Shown here in pieces: positions 56,431 through 64,000 of a stretch of 64,000 bases of DNA. Both the position numbers and the translations under genes were made by a program. Position 1 is the first letter of the stretch. Every line of letters begins with the position of its first letter. The notes under the pieces are model-generated. The model ran no database searches and was not told where the DNA came from. It worked only from the letters and a program-made list of their open reading frames with translations. Source of the DNA: JAJPKK01 sp963702755 (GTDB lineage Bacteria > Pseudomonadota > Alphaproteobacteria > Rhizobiales > Xanthobacteraceae); assembly GCA_963702755.1 (NCBI GenBank), contig CAVPDZ010000009.1, positions 868,001 to 932,000 of the forward strand. The letters run 5' to 3'.

Positions 56431-58250
56431 ATGGTCCACCGCTTTTTGCGTTCCACTGCACTGTGGTTTGCTGCGAGCGTGGTCGCGAGTGCGGCGCTCG
56501 CGCAGCCGGCACCAAATCAAAATAACGCGACGCAGCCGCCGAGAGTTTCGGCCGTCATCGGGCCGCCGCTGCCAGCGGCAAGCAATTCCACGACGCAGAT
56601 TTTCTTGCCGAAGCTCAATGGCGGAAATGATTCTCAACCGCTACTTCGATAGCCTGCGTCAGGAGTTTCGCCGGCTGGATGCCGATGGCGACAACGAATT
56701 GACGGCGGCTGACGCCGATTTTCATGAAAATGTGGCGCGCGCGATGGTTCGGGCCATGATCGCAATGGCGATCTTGCGGGCCGATCTCGATGGCGACGGC
56801 TTTGTGACGCAGGCCGAACTGCGCAAAGCGCTGCGCTACGATCAGCGAATGACTACGACCCCGCAATCGCTCGACACCATTGACGCGGAGGTGCGCCAGT
56901 TGATGGCAGCCGACACAGACGGTGATGGACGGATCAGTGTTGCTGAGGCTTTCGCCTTTGCTGCGAGTGCCAAAGAACTCCACGCCGAGGGCGGCCAATG
57001 CGGTCCCTAGAATAGGCCAGTTCGCCAACCTCCTCAGCGTCGCAATAAATCAGCGCGGCAATCCGATGGCCGATGAGGTCAGGCGCCTGCTCCCGGTCGG
57101 TCACGACGGCAAGGTGACGATGGCGGACTTCGAGGCCGCCGCGACCGCAGTCTTCCGCGCCGTCGATACCGACGGCAACGGCACCATCTCGCAGGACGAA
57201 CTCAACGGCTACCGCAAGCGCGAGGCCGACGCGGCGCGGGAACGGCAGGAGGCTGCGACGCGCGCCGAATGCACGATGCCGAAAGCATCCGATGCGGCCA
57301 CCGTCGCCGTGCTCAGCGCTTACAAGAGCGAGGCGATCTCGACGGTTGGTCTCGGCTCGCAAGACGTTGCCACCGGTACCGGCGAGATCAGGATCGAGGC
57401 CGGGGAGGGGCCGCTGTACATCGTCGCCATTTCCCACGAGCCGACCATCTGGCGCATCACCGGCGCGACCGACCGCGTCGAGCGGCTGGTGGCGTTCGGG
57501 GTGACGGCGCAATCAAATCACATCACTATCGCTTCGAACCCCGGGTCGGCTTTCCCCATAAGTTCGCTGCCTGCAAGCCAGAATGCCACGCCGCGCCCGG
57601 TGACACCGCAGCAGCCGATTGCGCTCGCCGGCATCAGCGGATTGCCGGCCGATCGCGTGAGTTTCCTCGCGCGCTCAAACTGCCTGCGGTCTTTCACCGA
57701 GGCGAAATCGACCGATGGCGCGTTCGTCGCGGCGGCGGTGCGCCGCGATGCCGGCAAGGAGCCTGCCATGGTCGCCGCGCGCCAGAATGCGGCGGCGTTC
57801 TCGGTTCCGTCGGGGCAAATCCGCTCGGCCTATGAGGACAAGAAACAGCCGCGGCTCACCATCGTGAAGGAAGCGGGCGTGCTGACGCTCAAGGGAGATT
57901 CGAGCGGTGTCGTCGTGCGCACCGGGCCGACCGACCTTGAGTCCGATCTCGAGCAATTCAGCCCCGGCGGTGTCGTCGATATCGATCCGCAGACAGTGGT
58001 CGCAAACGCGCCGGCCGTCCGCTACGAGGTGCTGCCGGGTGCGGCGGGATTGTTGCAGCTCGAAAATTCCGGTGCGCTCACCCGCAATCAGCGCGGCGAA
58101 TTTCTCATTCACCGCAAGATTCGTTTCCCCGCGGGCCTCGCGCCCTTGTCCCCAACGTTCCTTTTGCTCCGCGGCGTCGAGACGCCCGAAGGCCATCCGG
58201 ATGGCGCCAAAGTGATCTCGGAAGAGACCGGTCAGCAGATCAAGTTTTAA
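56431..58250 (+). pseudogene. Exported EF-hand calcium-binding protein with unknown C-terminal domain, two frameshifts
   Basis: Corrected length is 605 residues. A signal peptide (VHRFLRSTALWFAASVVASA) is followed by four EF-hand loops: DADGDNELTAAD, DLDGDGFVTQAE, DTDGDGRISVAE and DTDGNGTISQDE. Extra bases near 56640 and 57000 change the frame between these blocks. The C-terminal about 330 residues (from ECTMPKASDAATVAVL) show no family I recognise; they are rich in beta-type sequence (EIRIEAGEGPLYIVAISHEP) and contain few cysteines. Probably a periplasmic or secreted calcium-dependent protein. Two separate genes are possible but less likely, because no second start or signal is seen. Confidence 0.65.
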
Positions 58251-58262
58251 CGATAGCAAATC

Positions 58263-58388
58263 GTAGGGTGGGCAAAGGCGGCCGAGGTTTCGCAATTTTT
58301 GCGACGTAAATACTTCCGCCGTGCCCACGTTCGGCATTGCCGCGAGTGGCAGCGTCGCGGTGGGCACGCTTCGCTTTGCCCACCCTAC
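58263..58388. repeat. Palindromic repeat, family 5, second copy
   Basis: GTAGGGTGGGCAAAGGCGGC to CTTTGCCCACCCTAC, 126 bases, matching 51296-51412. It lies between the EF-hand gene and the RidA gene. Confidence 0.9.
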
Positions 58389-58469
58389 GCGCTGTGCGGG
58401 CGAACATTTGTCACGCCAGCGACAAAACGCTATTCGTCGTGGCCCGCGAGCCGGCAATCAGGAGAAGAC

Positions 58470-58820
58470 ATGAAGATCGAACGCATCGAGACGGGCGCCC
58501 GCATGAGCAAGGCCGTGATCCACGGCGACACCGTCTATCTCGCCGGGTTCACCGCCGTGAAGACGGTCGACCGCGGCGTTGGCGAGCAGACGGCCGAAAT
58601 CCTCGCGATCATTGACGGCTACCTGGCGAAGGCCGGCACCGACAAGTCGAAGCTCCTCAAGGCCACCATCTGGCTCTCGGACATCCGCACCGTCGAAGAG
58701 ATGAACAAGGTGTGGGACGCGTGGGTGCCTGCGGGCGCTGCGCCGGCCCGCGCCTGCATCGAGGCGCTGCTGCAAGGCCCCGAGAAGAAGGTCGAGATTC
58801 AGGTGACCGCGGCGCGGTAG
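58470..58820 (+). CDS. RidA-family (YjgF/YER057c) protein
   Basis: 116 residues. RidA proteins hydrolyse reactive enamine/imine intermediates such as 2-aminoacrylate. The conserved block YLAGFTAVKTVDRGVGEQTAEI and the active-site Arg in PARACIEALLQGPEKKVEIQ are present. AGGAG lies before the ATG at 58470; the open frame starts earlier inside the repeat, which I reject. Confidence 0.88.
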   Translation: MKIERIETGARMSKAVIHGDTVYLAGFTAVKTVDRGVGEQTAEILAIIDGYLAKAGTDKSKLLKATIWLSDIRTVEEMNKVWDAWVPAGAAPARACIEALLQGPEKKVEIQVTAAR

Positions 58821-58850
58821 CGCGCCGATCGATCGGTCACGGACGACGTC

Positions 58851-59240
58851 CTAGGGTTTCTGCCGTTCCTTCCACAGCAGGAACTCGTGGAACAGCGTCG
58901 AGCGCTCCGCTTCGGTGAGGCGGCTTGCGACATGCTTGTTCGCCGATTCGCCGGCGGCGGAATGCGTAGACAATTCGCTGGCAGCGGAATGGGTAGCCGA
59001 TTGCCGATTCTGCGGAGCGCGTGCTCCATCGGCTTCCGGCGCTGCTGCCGGACCTGATTGCGAGAGGTACCAGCACTTGCGGTTGGTCGCATGATCAATG
59101 CGATAATACCAATGGCCGTTTGCGGCGGCCTGGCCCGGTCCCGGCAGACAATCTGCGCGCGTGCCGGTCGAGCCGAGCGCAAGTGATGCAGCTATCAAGC
59201 TCACGGTTGTTGCTGCCCGTGAGACGAGCCGTTCTGGCAT
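58851..59240 (-). CDS. Exported protein of unknown function
   Basis: 129 residues. A signal peptide (VSRAATTVSLIAASLALGST) precedes a short domain with two cysteines (DCLPGPGQ and RKCWYLS) around GHWYYRIDHATN. A Ser/Ala/Glu-rich linker and a charged end (RLTEAERSTLFHEFLLWKER) follow. The WYYRIDxxTxRKCWYL pattern is found in small alphaproteobacterial periplasmic proteins but I do not know its role. GGAG lies eight bases before the ATG at 59240. Confidence 0.65.
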   Translation of the reverse strand: MPERLVSRAATTVSLIAASLALGSTGTRADCLPGPGQAAANGHWYYRIDHATNRKCWYLSQSGPAAAPEADGARAPQNRQSATHSAASELSTHSAAGESANKHVASRLTEAERSTLFHEFLLWKERQKP

Positions 59241-59363
59241 AACGTTCTCCTGAATGGATTCGAGCGCACGCCTGTCGTCGCGCAGAGATGCGGCACCAAT
59301 AGGATGCAAAATGGGCGGAGACGTGAGTCCCGCGCCGCAAATTCGACGAAGCTTGGTCCGCGG

Positions 59364-60719
59364 CTATTCGGCGGGCGCAGCTTTTGCGGATGCGTCGGGC
59401 TCCATGGTCGGACGCGAGAACAACAGGAAGAACAAGAACAACGCGCCGATGAAGCACGGCACCGCCGCGGCGTAGAAGATACCGCCGACTTTCCAGCCGA
59501 GCGCTACCAGGAGACCGGTGAGGAACGGTCCGAAAAATTGTCCGACGCGGCCCATGCCCATGGCCCAGCCGATGCCGGTGGAGCGGACGGAGGTCGGATA
59601 CATTCCCGCTGCCAGTGCGATGAGACCGGTTCCGGTTCCGCCGACAAAGAAGCCGGCGAGCAGGGACGCGATGCTCAAAGCAAACACCGACGACGTTGCC
59701 TGGCCGAACCAGGCGAGACACAAGCCGCCGATAATGAAACCGGGTATCAGCATCCGGTAAGCGCCGAATCGGTGCACCAGCCAGCCTGACATGGCGCTCG
59801 CGCACACGCTGCCGAAGTTGTTGAGGCCGACGATCAATGCCGCGGCCGACAGCGAGAAGCCGACGGAATTGAGTACCGACGGCGTCCAGAACGTCACGGT
59901 CAGCAGCACCATGAAGGCCATGAAGAACGGTACCCACAGCAGGACGGTTGGTATCGCGCGACCTTCCGTGAACAGGTGAAGCACAGGCATTCCCTGTCGT
60001 GCCGGATCGGGCGTCGTGATGAGTTCGGCGCCGGGCGGAATTTGACCCGGCATGATGCGCGACAGCGTGCGGCGCACTTCGTCCTGGCGAATGTTGCGCG
60101 CGAGCAGGAAGCGAACGGATTCGGGCAGCCAGATTGCAAGGATGACCGCGACGATGAGCGGCGCGACCGCGCCGATGTAGAACACCGCTTGCCAGCCGAA
60201 CGTCGGGATCACCCAGGCACTCGTCAGTGAACCGATGAGGCCGCCGGCGGGAAAGGACGCAAACAACACGGTGACGAACACGTCGCGCAGGCGCTTCGGA
60301 GCAAGTTCGGCGCCCATGGCGAGAAATGCGGGAGTCGCGCCGCCGAGGCCAAGGCCGGCGAGGAAACGATAGCCCAGGAGTTGCTCGAACGACGCCGAAT
60401 GCGCCGTCAGCAGGCTGAAGACCGCAAAGACGACGATGGCGACAATCATGAACCACTTGCGGCCGAACACATCGGCGAAGGGACCGAACGACAGCGCGCC
60501 GAGCGCCGCACCGAGGAGACCGATCGAGCCGACCTGTCCGAACTGCGACATCGGAAATTTCAGCACGCCGGCGATCGCGGGCGCGGTGTAGCCGATCGCC
60601 TGGGTGTCGAAGCCGTCGAGCGCCGCCACCAGCATGCAGAGGATCAGCACGCCGATCTGAAAGCCGGTGACCGGATGTCGATCGATAAGCTCGATGACAT
60701 CAACCTTGGTCGAGGACAT
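59364..60719 (-). CDS. MFS transporter, aromatic acid:H+ symporter (AAHS) family
   Basis: 451 residues with 12 membrane segments. The AAHS signature DGFDTQAIGYTAPAIAG near residue 37, motif A FGPFADVFGRKWFM and RFLAGLGLGGATPAFLAMGA are intact. Members such as PcaK and BenK import benzoate or hydroxybenzoate derivatives. No catabolic gene is directly beside it. The start at 60719 is followed by a short cytoplasmic N-terminus normal for the family. Confidence 0.88.
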   Translation of the reverse strand: MSSTKVDVIELIDRHPVTGFQIGVLILCMLVAALDGFDTQAIGYTAPAIAGVLKFPMSQFGQVGSIGLLGAALGALSFGPFADVFGRKWFMIVAIVVFAVFSLLTAHSASFEQLLGYRFLAGLGLGGATPAFLAMGAELAPKRLRDVFVTVLFASFPAGGLIGSLTSAWVIPTFGWQAVFYIGAVAPLIVAVILAIWLPESVRFLLARNIRQDEVRRTLSRIMPGQIPPGAELITTPDPARQGMPVLHLFTEGRAIPTVLLWVPFFMAFMVLLTVTFWTPSVLNSVGFSLSAAALIVGLNNFGSVCASAMSGWLVHRFGAYRMLIPGFIIGGLCLAWFGQATSSVFALSIASLLAGFFVGGTGTGLIALAAGMYPTSVRSTGIGWAMGMGRVGQFFGPFLTGLLVALGWKVGGIFYAAAVPCFIGALFLFFLLFSRPTMEPDASAKAAPAE

Positions 60720-61039
60720 GGCGCGCTTCTCCCGATTTTCTTTCTGCGTGAGCCGACGCCGATGTGTAGCATTATTCCGCGCGTCGGATCATGTGGCGTA
60801 TTTCCGACGAGGAGCAAATCTTCGCAAGCCTGAGCTGAACCAGGACCACTCGCGTTGAAGACAACGTCAACGTCATCCTGAGGAGCATCGCGTAAGCGAT
60901 GCGTCTCGAAGGATGGCCACGGGCGAAGCGGTGCAAGCGGCCATCCTTCGAGACGCGCCTTCGGCGCTCCTCAGGATGACGTCAGTAACGTTGCGCTGTC
61001 GCTTCTGCGGCGCTTCGCTGCCTTGAAGGCATCGTTGGA
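60720..61039. other. Intergenic region with a palindromic repeat
   Basis: The 320 bases hold the second family-1 repeat (60872-60980). Both flanking genes are leftward, so the promoter of the AAHS transporter lies in 60720-60870. No gene is supported. Confidence 0.55.
60872..60980. repeat. Palindromic repeat, family 1, second copy
   Basis: GTCATCCTGAGGAGCATCGC to GGAGCTCC-type arm ending CTCAGGATGAC; inner TCTCGAAGGATGGCC / GGCCATCCTTCGAGA arms. Same family as 5480-5585. Confidence 0.9.
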
Positions 61040-62203
61040 CTACACCGACGAATACCCCAATGCCTTGCTGGCACGGGCGGCGCCGTCGACGAGGGAGCAC
61101 AGTTTTGCCCACGCGATCTGCGGATGCGAGCGCCCGCCAAAGCCGCAATCGGCGCCGCCGATCACGTTCTCTTTCCCCACAAGGCGCGCATAGCGCAGCA
61201 AGCGCTGTGCGACGAGTTCAGGATGCTCGATCACGTCGGTCGAGTGCGTGATGACGCCGGGAATGAGAATCTTGCCGGCGGGGAGCTTCACGCTTTCCCA
61301 CACCGCGACTTCATGTTCGTGGCGGGCATTGGCGCCTTCGATGAGATAGGCCTGCGCCTTCACTTTCAAAACGATGTCGACGATGCGGTCGAGCTCGAGA
61401 TCGTAGGCGTGGGGGCCGTGCCAGCTGCCCCAGCACAGGTGATAGCGCACGCGATCTTCCGGGATGTTTCGCAGCGCATGATTGAGCGCCTCGACCCGCA
61501 TCTCGCTTCGCTTGCGGAAGGCATCGAGCCCCATCGCAATGCCGATGCGATCCCACAGCGCCGGCAGCCAGGCGTCGTCGACCTGCAGGATCAGGCCGGC
61601 GGCGACGATGGCCTCGTATTCGACGCGCATCGCCTCGGCGAGGGCGAAGACGTAGTCCTCGTCGCTCTTGTAGTAGCGATTGCGGCGATAGACTTCGAGG
61701 CTCGCGGGCGCGGTCGACGTGAGGAACACGTCTTCGGTCCCGGCGGCCGCGATGGTGACGTCGATCTCCTTCTTGAGATCGGCCTGGCCGATATAGGTCA
61801 CCGGCCCGGTACAAGCCTGGACCGGGCGCTTCTTGGTGATCTGCGCCCCGGGCATGTAGAACAGCGTGCCGCGTTCGTTGGCATAACGGTAGAAGTCGGC
61901 GAACTCCTCGCGATCCTTGCCTTGCTCGACGAGCGGCTTTCCCTCCGGCTCGTCGATTTCGGTAAATCCGCCGAAGCGCTTGAGCATGTAGCGCAGCCAG
62001 TCGCCGCCCTTGGCAAACTCGCCTTCGTTGACGATGTCGATGCCGATCTCGCGTTGTCGCGCGACGACGGCGGCGACGTCTTCGGCGAGCCGGGTGTGAT
62101 CGCCGATCGCAACGCCCCTGTCGAGCGTGAGAAACGGCAGGCTGCCGACATGGGTGGTCAGAATTTTGGACGTGCTGCGCCGCACCGCTGGTCTCCGCTG
62201 CAT
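61040..62203 (-). CDS. Cobalamin-independent methionine synthase-like (MetE C-terminal domain) protein
   Basis: 387 residues with the MetE/UROD-like barrel only, lacking the MetE N-terminal half. Zinc-site features are HVGSLPF near the N-terminus, CWGSWHGPHAYD and a final GGADCGFGG. Stand-alone proteins of this type transfer methyl or alkyl groups between thiols or act on other methylated compounds; methionine synthesis is not certain. It is intact and has no operon partner in view. Confidence 0.82.
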   Translation of the reverse strand: MQRRPAVRRSTSKILTTHVGSLPFLTLDRGVAIGDHTRLAEDVAAVVARQREIGIDIVNEGEFAKGGDWLRYMLKRFGGFTEIDEPEGKPLVEQGKDREEFADFYRYANERGTLFYMPGAQITKKRPVQACTGPVTYIGQADLKKEIDVTIAAAGTEDVFLTSTAPASLEVYRRNRYYKSDEDYVFALAEAMRVEYEAIVAAGLILQVDDAWLPALWDRIGIAMGLDAFRKRSEMRVEALNHALRNIPEDRVRYHLCWGSWHGPHAYDLELDRIVDIVLKVKAQAYLIEGANARHEHEVAVWESVKLPAGKILIPGVITHSTDVIEHPELVAQRLLRYARLVGKENVIGGADCGFGGRSHPQIAWAKLCSLVDGAARASKALGYSSV

Positions 62204-62274
62204 TCTTGGCGCGGCGACCTTACTTCAGCGGAGGGCGTTCCCCAAACGTCGGAGCGGGATTTATCCCTGGACGA

Positions 62275-62589
62275 TTACCAGCGTCGACCCCAGCCGCTTC
62301 GCCATCCTCCCCAACGACCGCCCCAGCGGCCGCCGCCGCGAACGAGCCTGAGAATCAGCAGCAGGATGATCGCGCCGATGGCTGCATTCAGAATTGCCGC
62401 CGCGATGCCGACGCCGAGATGGATGCCGAGACGAGGCAGCAGCCATTCTCCAATGAAGGCGCCGACGATGCCGATCAGCAGGTCGCTGATCAACCCGAAG
62501 CCCGTCCCTTGGACCACCATGCCCGCGAGCCATCCGGCGACGACGCCGACAATCAATATGACGATGAGACTTTCTCCCGAGAGATACAT
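62275..62589 (-). CDS. GlsB/YeaQ/YmgE-family stress-response membrane protein
   Basis: 104 residues. It has two or three glycine-rich membrane segments (IVILIVGVVAGWLAGMVV, LISDLLIGIVGAFIGEWLL) and a Gly/Trp/Arg-rich tail with repeated GGRWGG-type units. Members are transglycosylase-associated small membrane proteins linked to general stress. The ATG at 62589 has GGAG about 11 bases upstream. Upstream in-frame codons are rejected. Confidence 0.85.
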   Translation of the reverse strand: MYLSGESLIVILIVGVVAGWLAGMVVQGTGFGLISDLLIGIVGAFIGEWLLPRLGIHLGVGIAAAILNAAIGAIILLLILRLVRGGGRWGGRWGGWRSGWGRRW

Positions 62590-62811
62590 GATGAAATCGC
62601 TCCAGTTTCGTTCGTTTGGCGGCAATCCTCAGCGGCTCTCCGAGGGGAGGGGCGTCAGGAGCGCCACACCCCTCGCGCCGCCGCGCCAGCCGCCCGAAGA
62701 CGCGCGTCTGTTCGGTCAAATAACCGCGAAGTCGGTATTGAGTTGCAATGCCGACAATCAGCGCGGTTGTTTTTGCGGCGCAACGGTTTCCGGGGCACGT
62801 ACCTCCGCGGC

Positions 62812-63942
62812 TTAAATCGCGGCGGATGCCCGGATTTCCGCCCGCAGCGTATCGATCAGCGTCAACGAACCCTTGCGCTCCACGTGCCAGAAGGTCCAGC
62901 CGTTGCAGGCTTCGAGGCCCTGGGCGAGGGCGCCGATGCGATGGATCGAGCCGACCGCTTCGCCGAGCGCGATGGCGCCGTCGGCACGCACCAGCGCGCG
63001 ATGGCGGCGTTTGGCGTCATAGAGATCGGCGCCGGGCGCGATCATGCCGCGTTCGAGCAGCGCCGCGAATGGAACGCGCGGCGCCTCGCGCGCAGTCTGG
63101 AACGGGGCCAGCGTCGCCTCAGGCAACGGCTCGACTGCGGCGATGCGGGCGAGTGCCGCATCGCGATAGGCGGCATCGCGCTCGACCCCGACAAACCGGC
63201 GGCCGAGGCGTTTCGCGACGGCGCCGGTGGTGCCGGTGCCGCAGAACGGGTCGAGTACGAGGTCACCTGATCGCGACGAGGAGAGAATGACGCGCGCGAG
63301 CAGGGCCTCGGGCTTTTGCGTCGGGTGCAGCTTCTTGCCGTCCCGGCCTTTGAGACGTTCCTCGCCGGTGCACAGCGCAAGCGTCCAGTCGGAGCGGACC
63401 TGGATGTCCTCGTTGCCGGACTTGAGCGCTTCGTAGTTGAAGGTGTAGCGGCGCGCGGCGGGCTCGCGTGCGGCCCAGATCAGCGTCTCGTGCGCGTTGG
63501 TGAAACGGCGGCCGCGGAAATTCGGCATCGGATTCGATTTGCGCCAGATCACATCGTTCAGGATCCAGAAGCCGAGGTCCTGCAGGATCGTGCCGACGCG
63601 GAAGATATTGTGATACGAGCCGATGACCCAGAGCGTGGCGTTTGGTTTCATCACGCGTCGACATGCCGAGAGCCAGGCGCGGGTGAAGTCATCATAGGCG
63701 CTGAAATCGGCGAACTTGTCCCAGTCGTCATCAACTGCGTCGACGCGGGAATCGTCGGGCCGCTTGAGATCGCCCTGAAGCTGAAGATTATAGGGTGGAT
63801 CGGCAAAGACGAGATCGACTGAGGCCGGCGCGAGCTTCTCGAGCGCGGCGACGCAATCGCCCCGAAAAATCTGGACGTCTTGCTCGGGGGCAGAAATCAA
63901 GCGGGGCGTCCTACTGGACGCCCCGCAGCGCGGCATGACCAT
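62812..63942 (-). CDS. ccrM: Cell-cycle-regulated DNA adenine methyltransferase CcrM (GANTC)
   Basis: 376 residues. CcrM methylates adenine in GANTC and couples DNA methylation to the cell cycle in Alphaproteobacteria. Motif IV is DPPYNLQLQGDLKRPD, motif I the FCGTGTT block, with HPTQKPEALLARVI before it. The C-terminal RAMA-type domain (DAKRRHRALVRADG to FWHVERKG) is complete. The ATG at 63942 gives the longest form, but its first 14 codons run through a perfect hairpin (63901-63926). The TTG at 63900, just after the hairpin, may be the true start. Two GANTC sites lie upstream. Confidence 0.93.
   Translation of the reverse strand: MVMPRCGASSRTPRLISAPEQDVQIFRGDCVAALEKLAPASVDLVFADPPYNLQLQGDLKRPDDSRVDAVDDDWDKFADFSAYDDFTRAWLSACRRVMKPNATLWVIGSYHNIFRVGTILQDLGFWILNDVIWRKSNPMPNFRGRRFTNAHETLIWAAREPAARRYTFNYEALKSGNEDIQVRSDWTLALCTGEERLKGRDGKKLHPTQKPEALLARVILSSSRSGDLVLDPFCGTGTTGAVAKRLGRRFVGVERDAAYRDAALARIAAVEPLPEATLAPFQTAREAPRVPFAALLERGMIAPGADLYDAKRRHRALVRADGAIALGEAVGSIHRIGALAQGLEACNGWTFWHVERKGSLTLIDTLRAEIRASAAI
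63901..63926 (-). terminator. Perfect 11-base-pair hairpin in the ccrM leader
   Basis: GCGGGGCGTCC-TACT-GGACGCCCCGC is a perfect inverted repeat. It could be the terminator of an upstream gene outside the window or a control element of ccrM. No long T run follows. Confidence 0.5.
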
Positions 63943-63960
63943 GACTCAGGACACTGACTC
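63943..63960. promoter_or_regulatory. Two GANTC (CcrM) sites upstream of ccrM
   Basis: GACTC at 63943-63947 and 63956-63960, 13 bases apart and directly upstream of the annotated ATG. In Caulobacter, two GANTC sites in the ccrM leader mediate self-control by methylation; the layout here is similar. Confidence 0.5.
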
Positions 63961-64000
63961 TGGCAACGCGGTCGGCGACGCGGGACCTACAACCGACATT

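Noticed and set aside
63901..63926. Hairpin as a certain rho-independent terminator
   Set aside because: The stem is strong but no T run follows on either strand, so the role is left open.
1..64000. tRNA, rRNA, insertion sequence or prophage genes
   Set aside because: No cloverleaf, rRNA segment, transposase, integrase or phage structural protein was recognised in reading both strands. A tRNAscan or Infernal run would be decisive.

Overview
The window is GC-rich and gene-dense, with both strands used freely. It reads as an alphaproteobacterium of the Hyphomicrobiales (Bradyrhizobium/Rhodopseudomonas/Xanthobacteraceae-like). The clues are a CcrM-type GANTC methyltransferase, the dsbA-like / DUF721 / mutY neighbourhood, betaine-lipid genes, several Bug-type and other solute-binding proteins, and many imperfect intergenic palindromes of the kind common in that group. 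No tRNA, rRNA, CRISPR array, insertion sequence or prophage was recognised. The species cannot be named from the sequence alone.

Layout. 0-5.4 kb: end of an AstE/AspA-like gene, an M20 peptidase, and facing them a complete polyamine-type ABC transporter. 5.8-11.3 kb: a NicC-like flavin monooxygenase, a TRAP transporter and a CobW-like GTPase. 11.7-17.9 kb: a hydantoinase-like amidohydrolase, two solute-binding proteins, a secreted cyclase-family protein and a patatin-like lipoprotein. 18-24.2 kb: a catabolic cluster with RraA, a two-subunit Rieske oxygenase, an SsuBC-type ABC transporter, a TauD-type dioxygenase and a divergent solute-binding protein. 24.2-27.9 kb: a serine hydrolase, a Bug protein and an enamidase-like amidohydrolase. 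28-31.3 kb: btaB/btaA for betaine lipid and a divergent MprF-like membrane protein. 31.3-44 kb: transporters, an IorAB-like molybdenum hydroxylase, a serine hydrolase with N-terminal repeats, a deacetylase, an acetyltransferase and an alpha/beta hydrolase. 44.4-46.6 kb: a large periplasmic haem-c protein. 46.9-64 kb: prfB, an eroded toxin-antitoxin locus, a TRAP-binding-protein/hydrolase/flavin-oxidoreductase operon, dsbA-like, DUF721, mutY, an EF-hand protein, RidA, an aromatic-acid transporter, a MetE-like protein, GlsB and ccrM.

Two themes run through the window. First, it is rich in uptake and breakdown of organic acids and N-heterocyclic or aromatic compounds, with many solute-binding proteins and oxygenases. 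Second, about half of the accessory genes carry single-base frameshifts. Conserved protein sequence resumes in a new frame after each one. Most need one base removed, not added, which points to an insertion-biased sequencing or assembly error more than to true decay, although real decay cannot be excluded. One exception is real: prfB carries the classical programmed +1 frameshift site. Frameshifted genes are typed 'pseudogene' below, with their full corrected extent given.
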